NCBI GenBank assembly: GCA_963739375.1
Contig: CAVUAF010000003.1
Coordinates: forward strand, 124,001-188,000
Direction of reading: 5' to 3'
Length of the DNA: 64,000 nucleotides
Source of the DNA: CAVUAF01 sp963739375
GTDB lineage: Bacteria > Acidobacteriota > Terriglobia > Terriglobales > Acidobacteriaceae
Part shown: piece by piece, positions 59,179 through 64,000 of the stretch
Layout: each line of letters begins with the position of its first letter
Numbering within the stretch: the first letter of the stretch is position 1
The notes under the pieces: model-generated
Seen by the model: the letters and a program-made list of their open reading frames with translations, nothing else
The model's database searches: none
Told to the model about the DNA's origin: nothing
Program-made: the position numbers and the translations under genes

Positions 59179-60552
59179 TTACTGGCCGAGCAGCTGGAAC
59201 CAGCCGATGATGCTTTCGATCCCGGAGTAGAAGTTCGGGATGTGGAACTTTTCGTTGGGGGCGTGCAGGTTGTCGTCGGGCAACCCGAAGCCCATCATGA
59301 CGCTGGGAATCTTCAGCGCCTTCTCGAAATCGGCCACGATGGGGATGGAGCCGCCAGAGCGAATGTAGACGGTGTCCTTGCCGAAGACCTGGTGCATGGC
59401 CGCGGCCGACTTGCGGACGTAATCGTTGTCGGTGCTGACCACGATGGGATCGGCGATGCTCCACAGCTTGATGGTGACGTCGATGCCCTTGGGAGTGATC
59501 TTCTTCACGAAGTTGGAGTAGAGCTTGAAGATCTCCTGCGGCCGCATGTCGGGCACCAGGCGCATGGAGACCTTGGCCGAGGCCTTGGCGGGGATCACGG
59601 TCTTGGCGCCGGCGCCCACGAAGCCGCCGGGCATGCCGTGCACCTCCAGGGTGGGGCGCGACCAGGTCTTCTCGAAGACGGAGTAGCCGGGCTCCCCGGT
59701 CAGGACCCGGGAGCCGAGCTCGGTCTTGCGATAGTGCTCGACGTTGAAGGGCAGCCGCTTCCACGCCTTCATTTCCGCGGCGGTCGGCTTCTTCACGCGT
59801 TTGTAGAAGCCGGGAATCAGGACGTGGCCCTTGTCGTTCTTCATCCTGGCGATCATGCGGGCCAGCGCTTCCATGGGATTCGGCGCCACGCCGCCGTAGA
59901 TGCCGGAGTGCAGGTCGGTCTTGGCGCCGGCCGCCGTCAGTTCGGTGTAGACCAGGCCGCGCAGGCCGACGCACAGCGTGGGCAGACCGAGGGCGAACAT
60001 CTCGGTGTCGGAGATGAGCGCGACGTCGGCCTTCAGCCGCTCCGGATGTTCGCGCACGAATTTTTCGATCTGCTCGCCGCCGACCTCTTCTTCGCCTTCG
60101 ATGAGCAGGCGCACGTTGAGCGGCAGCTTGCCGCCGCCGGTCTTCATCAGCGACTCCAGCGACTTGAGGTGCATGTACATCTGGCCCTTGTCGTCGACGG
60201 CGCCGCGGGCGTAGAGGTTCTGGTTGCGTTCGGTGGGCTCGAAGGGCGGGGAGTGCCACTCGTCAAGCGGCTCGGCGGGCTGGACATCGTAGTGGCCGTA
60301 GCAGAGCACCGTCGGCTTGCCCGCGGCATGCAGCCAGTCGCCGTAGACGAGCGGGTGCCCCTCGGTCTTGATGACTTCGACGTTCTCCAGGCCGATGCGG
60401 CGCATCTGGTCGGCGACGAATTGTGCCGCGCGCTCGATGTCGGGTTTATGTTGCGGCAGCGTGCTGACGCTGGGAATGCGCAGCAGGTCTTTCAGTTCGG
60501 CGAGGAAGCGCTGCTGGTTTTGGCGGGCGTAGGTAACGGCAGATGAGGCCAT
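59179..60552 (-). CDS. M20 family metallo-dipeptidase
   Basis: The 457-residue zinc peptidase has the first metal ligand in LCYGHYDVQP and the bridging aspartate in ARGAVDDKGQM. The catalytic EE is in LIEGEEEVGG, a ligand aspartate in ISDTEMF, and the final histidine in the C-terminal region (FHIPNF). A dimerisation domain is at about 205-370. It belongs to the CNDP-like dipeptidase group (about 450-470 residues). The ATG at 60552 follows AGGAGC and excludes a 16-residue extension. No signal peptide, so it is cytoplasmic. It ends in a clear terminator. Confidence 0.9.
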   Translation of the reverse strand: MASSAVTYARQNQQRFLAELKDLLRIPSVSTLPQHKPDIERAAQFVADQMRRIGLENVEVIKTEGHPLVYGDWLHAAGKPTVLCYGHYDVQPAEPLDEWHSPPFEPTERNQNLYARGAVDDKGQMYMHLKSLESLMKTGGGKLPLNVRLLIEGEEEVGGEQIEKFVREHPERLKADVALISDTEMFALGLPTLCVGLRGLVYTELTAAGAKTDLHSGIYGGVAPNPMEALARMIARMKNDKGHVLIPGFYKRVKKPTAAEMKAWKRLPFNVEHYRKTELGSRVLTGEPGYSVFEKTWSRPTLEVHGMPGGFVGAGAKTVIPAKASAKVSMRLVPDMRPQEIFKLYSNFVKKITPKGIDVTIKLWSIADPIVVSTDNDYVRKSAAAMHQVFGKDTVYIRSGGSIPIVADFEKALKIPSVMMGFGLPDDNLHAPNEKFHIPNFYSGIESIIGWFQLLGQ

Positions 60553-60654
60553 GAATAGCTCCTGACGGGCGGACGGGAGGCACGCACCGTGCATCTCCAC
60601 GGACGCAAGGGATGGGCAAACCGCACAGTATACCGCGCCCGCAGCCGCAACCGG

Positions 60655-60957
60655 TTACGCCTTGCCCTGCAGCTTCGCCCACCACCAGCGCACGCCGACG
60701 AAGAGGAAGCGCCAGTCGTGGAAGAACTCGGGTTCCTTGCGCTCGAAGGCGTGCCCGATGAACTGCAGGATCCAGCCGCACCCGAACAGTCCGGCGGCGT
60801 AGGGCCACAGCGGGTGGACGACGAGGGCGGTGGCGAAGAGGGCCAGCGAGAGCACGATCAGCGGGATGCCGAAGGTGTGGCACATCCGGTTGACCGGGTG
60901 CTGGTGGCTGCTGGCGTATTGCGCAATCCATTGCTCGCGAGTGCGTTCGCCGGGCAT
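60655..60957 (-). CDS. Mpo1/YGL010w-like (DUF962) membrane protein
   Basis: The 100-residue protein contains HQHPVNRMCHTFGIP and FIGHAFERKEPEFF, with the conserved histidines that in yeast Mpo1 bind iron for alpha-oxidation of 2-hydroxy fatty acids. Two hydrophobic segments lie at about 33-50 and 52-68. The protein is short, as bacterial members are. It lies about 100 bases from the M20 peptidase start on the same strand. Bacterial function is unproven. Confidence 0.82.
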   Translation of the reverse strand: MPGERTREQWIAQYASSHQHPVNRMCHTFGIPLIVLSLALFATALVVHPLWPYAAGLFGCGWILQFIGHAFERKEPEFFHDWRFLFVGVRWWWAKLQGKA

Positions 60958-61062
60958 GCGCTGAAGATACTCAATCGCGCCCCTTCCGCGCCACCAGAAT
61001 GCTGTAGGTCAGGTCGCGCGCGCGGCAGGCGGCGAGGATGACGGCGGGGGGTGGTTTTTTCT

Positions 61063-61091
61063 TTGACACCGAAGTGCGATACTCTTAGATT
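61063..61091 (+). promoter_or_regulatory. Promoter for the coiled-coil/PilZ-TonB gene pair
   Basis: TTGACA (61063-61068) is followed by a 17-base spacer and TAGATT (61086-61091). The start point would be around 61098, beside the GTG (61094) and ATG (61100) start codons, so the message would be leaderless. Confidence 0.6.
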
Positions 61092-61099
61092 GCGTGCCA

Positions 61100-61315
61100 A
61101 TGAAGGACATCTTCGAACTCCTGCGGCAGAAAGAACAGCAACTCCGGCAACTGGAGAAAGAAGTGGAGGCGCTGCGCATTGCCGCCGGGCTGCTGACGGT
61201 TGACGGGGAGCGCGCGCCGGCGGGGCGTCCCGCGAGCGAGATCCGGCCCGCCGCACCTCCGACCGCGCCCGCAGCGGCGCCGGTCCCGGGAGCCGTGGCC
61301 AAGCGCTGGCCCTAG
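61100..61315 (+). CDS. Small coiled-coil protein
   Basis: The 71-residue protein starts with a strong helix with heptad pattern (IFELLRQKEQQLRQLEKEVE, residues 3-22) followed by a Pro/Ala-rich tail ending AKRWP. ATG at 61100 is two codons after a GTG; either may be used from a leaderless message. It ends four bases before the PilZ-TonB start, so the pair is surely co-transcribed. It may be an assembly partner of that protein. No family recognised. Confidence 0.7.
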   Translation: MKDIFELLRQKEQQLRQLEKEVEALRIAAGLLTVDGERAPAGRPASEIRPAAPPTAPAAAPVPGAVAKRWP

Positions 61316-61319
61316 CGCC

Positions 61320-63596
61320 ATGGGCAACGTATTGAGTATGGGTTCGAAGCGGCGACGATTCCACCGGCACCCGGTCCGCAATCTCCTTTACATCGACCTC
61401 GACGGCGCCAACGGCGCCATTGTGCTCAACCTCAGCGAGAACGGCGCCGAGGTGCATGCGGTGGCCCCGCTGAGCCTGAACCAGCGGGTGCATTGCGGGC
61501 TGGAGCTCGCCGACAGGAAACTGCAGCTCGACGGGCTGGTGATGTGGGCCGATGCTTCCGGGCGCGCCGGCCTGAAGTTCCAGGGCACGGCGGAAACGCG
61601 CCAGGCGATCAAGGACTTTCTGCTCGGGAATACGCTGGCGCACACGGTGGAATCGGAGGCATTCACGGCGCCGCAGCTCTGGGCGAAGGTGGAAGCGCCG
61701 GATGCGTTGCGTTTCGCGCGCGATCTGCGCGGCGCCAGTCATAGTGCGCCGGCCAGCCCGGCCGCTGCCCCAGCCCTGGGCGTGCCGCGGTTCGCGATGG
61801 AGCTGCCGGGGTATCGGCATCTGGCGCTCCAGGAACTGGCGCAGCGCGCCCACCAGGGGACACGCGGCACCGGCGCGGCCATCGCCATCACCGAGGGCGG
61901 GGTGATGAGCTGTGGCGCGCGCAGCGGGAACACGGCGCCCGACCTGGGCGCGCGCCTCGATGCCGGCGCCAGCTTCTCCGGCCTGTGCGTGCAGCAGGGC
62001 GTCACCCTGCGCTGCGACGACAGCGACGCCGACGCGCGGGTGGATGCGGCGGCGTGCCGCATGCTGGGCGTGCGCTCCATCATCGCCGCACCCATCAAGG
62101 CGAACGGGAACGTGGTCGGCGTCTGCGAAGTTTTTTCGGACCTGCCCTTCGCTTTCGGCAGCAACGAAGCGCGCCTCGTCGAGCAACTGGCGGACCTGGT
62201 ATCGCTGCTGGTGGGCGTGACGGCGCCAGCAGCGCCGAGCGCGCCGCGGGTGGCGCCCGCGGCGGCACCAGAGCCGGCTTTGCCAAGCCCATCGGCCGTG
62301 ACCGCACCGGTGGCGGCGCCGACGCCGGCGCCACCGAGCGCAGAGATAACCGCGTTGCCTCCGGCCAAGAAACCGCTTGAATCCGCGCCCCCGGCTCCAA
62401 TCGTGCCCGCGACCCCTCTGGCCGCGCCGAGCACGCGTGCCGTGGCACCGGCAGCGCCGACCGTCGTCACGCCTCCTGCGTCCCCGAGCCCGGCCGCGGC
62501 GACGGTGACGCCGCCGCCTGCCCCCGTGACGCCGTTGCGTGCGAAACCGGCAGCGCCAGCGCCGGTCACACCAGCGACGGTGGCACCTGTGCAGCCTCCT
62601 GCGGCACCGCCCCCGGCAGCGCGGCCGGTCAAGGTGGCGGTGCCGACGCCGGCGAAGAGCCTTAGCAGTCTCGAGCCGTCCGCCGCGCCGAAGCAGACGG
62701 CACTCGCGGTGGCGGCGCCCAAGGTTCCCGTGCCGCGGCCGGTGGCCGCGCCGGCGGTGGTGGCGCGGATGAAGGCGGCGGAGGAGACTGCGGCATCGGC
62801 GCTGCAAGCACGTCCGGCAGGTCACCCCATGGTGGCGTGGCTCAAGCCGGCCGTGGCGGCAGTGCTGGTCTTAGCTTCGATCGGCATGGGGTACCGCACG
62901 TGGCAGCAACTCAGCCGCGCAGCGGGTGGGGTGCCGCTGCCCGCGAAGGCGGCGGCCACCAGTGCCGCCGCGCCGAGTGCATTGCCCCCGACGACGGCAC
63001 CACCGCCAGCACCGAAGGACGCGGCGGTGGTGCTGCCGACCGCGCCGGCGGTAACTTCGGTGCGGGCGGGCGGCGCGACCAGCAGTGCCGCGCCACGACC
63101 GGCGGTGGTCGTGCCAACGGCCGCGACCCCACGGCGCACCGAGGCGGTGGCGACCCTGCGGCCGGCGGAGCGCACGGAGAAGCCGGCGGCGGTGAGCGCG
63201 CCGCTGCTCGGATTCATCGCCTCGGGCGCCGCGCCGCCGCCACTGCCGGTGATGGGAGCGTCCGCCAGCCTGCCCATCCTGGGGGCCACAGCGCGTCCGG
63301 CCGCACCCCCCACGCCGGTCGCCAGCCGCACCGGGGGAGAATTGATCGCGCAGGTGAAGCCGAGCTATCCGGCGGAGGCGCTGCACCGGGGGATTGAAGG
63401 CGATGTCACCCTCGACGTGGTGGTGGGAACCAATGGCCACGTGCGCAAGGTGACCGTGGCCAAGGGGCAGCCGTCGCTGAACCTGGCGGCGGTGGCCGCA
63501 GTGCAGCAATGGCGATATCAGCCGCTGCTGGTGAACGGGACGCCGACGGAAAACACCGTCCAGGTCACGGTGAAGTTCCACACGACGGCGCGGTAG
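61320..63596 (+). CDS. PilZ-GAF-transmembrane-TonB C-terminal domain fusion protein
   Basis: The 758-residue protein combines domains rarely seen together. Residues 10-100 form a PilZ domain with both cyclic-di-GMP motifs: RRRFHRHPV (RxxxR) and NLSENG (N37, S39, G42). Residues about 160-300 form a GAF domain (GVRSIIAAPIKANGNVVGVC). A long Pro/Ala linker follows (300-500). One membrane helix lies at about 510-527 (AVAAVLVLASIGMGY). A second Pro/Ala segment leads to a TonB C-terminal domain at 670-758 (YPAEALHRGIEGDVTLDVVV, VQQWRYQPLLVNG). The predicted topology is cytoplasmic sensors and periplasmic TonB. No ExbB/ExbD is in the window. It could link cyclic-di-GMP level to outer-membrane energy coupling. 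ATG at 61320 is the first codon of the PilZ part. Confidence 0.85.
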   Translation: MGNVLSMGSKRRRFHRHPVRNLLYIDLDGANGAIVLNLSENGAEVHAVAPLSLNQRVHCGLELADRKLQLDGLVMWADASGRAGLKFQGTAETRQAIKDFLLGNTLAHTVESEAFTAPQLWAKVEAPDALRFARDLRGASHSAPASPAAAPALGVPRFAMELPGYRHLALQELAQRAHQGTRGTGAAIAITEGGVMSCGARSGNTAPDLGARLDAGASFSGLCVQQGVTLRCDDSDADARVDAAACRMLGVRSIIAAPIKANGNVVGVCEVFSDLPFAFGSNEARLVEQLADLVSLLVGVTAPAAPSAPRVAPAAAPEPALPSPSAVTAPVAAPTPAPPSAEITALPPAKKPLESAPPAPIVPATPLAAPSTRAVAPAAPTVVTPPASPSPAAATVTPPPAPVTPLRAKPAAPAPVTPATVAPVQPPAAPPPAARPVKVAVPTPAKSLSSLEPSAAPKQTALAVAAPKVPVPRPVAAPAVVARMKAAEETAASALQARPAGHPMVAWLKPAVAAVLVLASIGMGYRTWQQLSRAAGGVPLPAKAAATSAAAPSALPPTTAPPPAPKDAAVVLPTAPAVTSVRAGGATSSAAPRPAVVVPTAATPRRTEAVATLRPAERTEKPAAVSAPLLGFIASGAAPPPLPVMGASASLPILGATARPAAPPTPVASRTGGELIAQVKPSYPAEALHRGIEGDVTLDVVVGTNGHVRKVTVAKGQPSLNLAAVAAVQQWRYQPLLVNGTPTENTVQVTVKFHTTAR

Positions 63597-63655
63597 CCCG
63601 GCGCAGCGACGCGCGGGCGACGCTCCTCCGCATGGCGGCGCTCCCGATTGCGCAA

Positions 63656-63683
63656 TTGACACCGCATCCAGCGTTCTTACAAT
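63656..63683 (+). promoter_or_regulatory. Sigma-70-type promoter of the last gene
   Basis: TTGACA (63656-63661), a 16-base spacer and TACAAT (63678-63683) give a near-consensus promoter. The start point would be near 63690, with a leader of about 30 bases that includes GAGGAG before the ATG at 63720. Confidence 0.75.
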
Positions 63684-63719
63684 GGAGCCAGAGTTCCTAA
63701 CACAACCGAGGAGAACCTC

Positions 63720-64000
63720 ATGCCAGAGGAAGTAGAGCCGGTGGCGAGCGACGGCGCGCCGAGCGGTGGCAACGGACTGCGCAATGTCCTGCTCGCCATC
63801 GCGGTCATATATGTCGTGATTTCCTTGTACGTCATGTTCGATATGCGCGGGCGGGTGGAAAAGCTGGAGCAGCGTGCCACGCACGCGGAAGCGGCGGAAG
63901 CCGAACTGGTCAGCAAAATCTCCGGCGCCCGTTCGGAATCCAAGAGCGAGACCGGCGCGCTGGCCGCGGAGCTGGGGGTCACGCAGAAACAGATCACCGC
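63720..64000 (+). CDS. Membrane-anchored coiled-coil protein (partial, runs off the window)
   Basis: The visible 93 codons give a short acidic N-terminus, one membrane helix at about 23-40 (VLLAIAVIYVVISLYVMF), and a heptad-rich helix (VEKLEQRATHAEAAEAELVS) that continues beyond the window. ATG at 63720 has GAGGAG eight bases upstream. It has its own strong promoter after the PilZ-TonB gene. The family cannot be decided from this fragment. Confidence 0.7.
   Translation, partial: MPEEVEPVASDGAPSGGNGLRNVLLAIAVIYVVISLYVMFDMRGRVEKLEQRATHAEAAEAELVSKISGARSESKSETGALAAELGVTQKQIT

Overview
The window is GC-rich bacterial chromosome with tightly packed genes. No rRNA, tRNA, CRISPR array, transposase or phage gene is visible. 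The gene complement, together with families of hairpin-forming intergenic repeats, suggests an Acidobacteriota (Terriglobia-like) genome or metagenome bin. The complement includes a BoxB-like oxygenase, an S46 peptidase, a PCYCGC-type secreted protein, a GAF protein with a conserved helical tail, and YvcK next to GlmU. The taxonomic call is inference.

Layout. 1-12.2 kb: a same-strand aromatic-CoA catabolic cluster. It holds an aldehyde dehydrogenase riddled with indels, a BoxB-like di-iron epoxidase, a split GctA/B (IpdA/B)-type CoA-transferase with a dienoyl-CoA-hydratase-like crotonase between its subunits, a secreted rhodanese fusion, a complete three-subunit molybdenum hydroxylase of the 4-hydroxybenzoyl-CoA-reductase type, and an amidohydrolase. 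12.3-18.7 kb: secreted S46 peptidase, citrate synthase, one-piece transketolase and a membrane protein. 18.9-23.7 kb: an isolated 1576-residue DUF4011-helicase-nuclease-DUF3320 protein, probably a single-gene antiphage system, bracketed by inverted copies of an intergenic repeat. 24-31.6 kb: hydroxyacid dehydrogenase, M48 protease, ECF sigma/anti-sigma pair, a CuA-only lipoprotein, a GAF protein and a frameshifted soluble lytic transglycosylase. 32-36.7 kb: divergent HD-GYP response regulator and large hybrid histidine kinase. 36.8-48.9 kb: AmrS, then the TPR-YvcK-GlmU operon on the minus strand (glmU frameshifted), then LepB, an SDR, TlyA, NAD kinase, amidohydrolase, a membrane protein and LysA. 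49-54.5 kb: GAF-GAF-PP2C phosphatase and a minus-strand nucleotide operon purC-cvpA-fis-like-hpt-deoC with a near-consensus promoter. 54.7-60.6 kb: SMC with an unusual head insertion and an M20 peptidase with a clear terminator. 61-64 kb: a coiled-coil peptide, a PilZ-GAF-transmembrane-TonB fusion, and the start of a membrane-anchored coiled-coil protein running off the end.

How parts fit. The first cluster mixes aerobic (BoxB) and classically anaerobic (HcrABC-like, Dch-like) benzoyl-CoA chemistry, which suggests a funnel from hydroxylated aromatic acids to CoA-activated ring opening. Cyclic-di-GMP is a recurring theme: a degrading enzyme (HD-GYP) sits beside the hybrid kinase, and a likely receptor (PilZ-TonB) lies at the right end.

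Sequence quality. At least ten single-base indels lie in the first 1.45 kb. Single indels also split glmU, normally essential, and slt. Because the surrounding long frames are clean, these look more like base-calling errors than gene decay.
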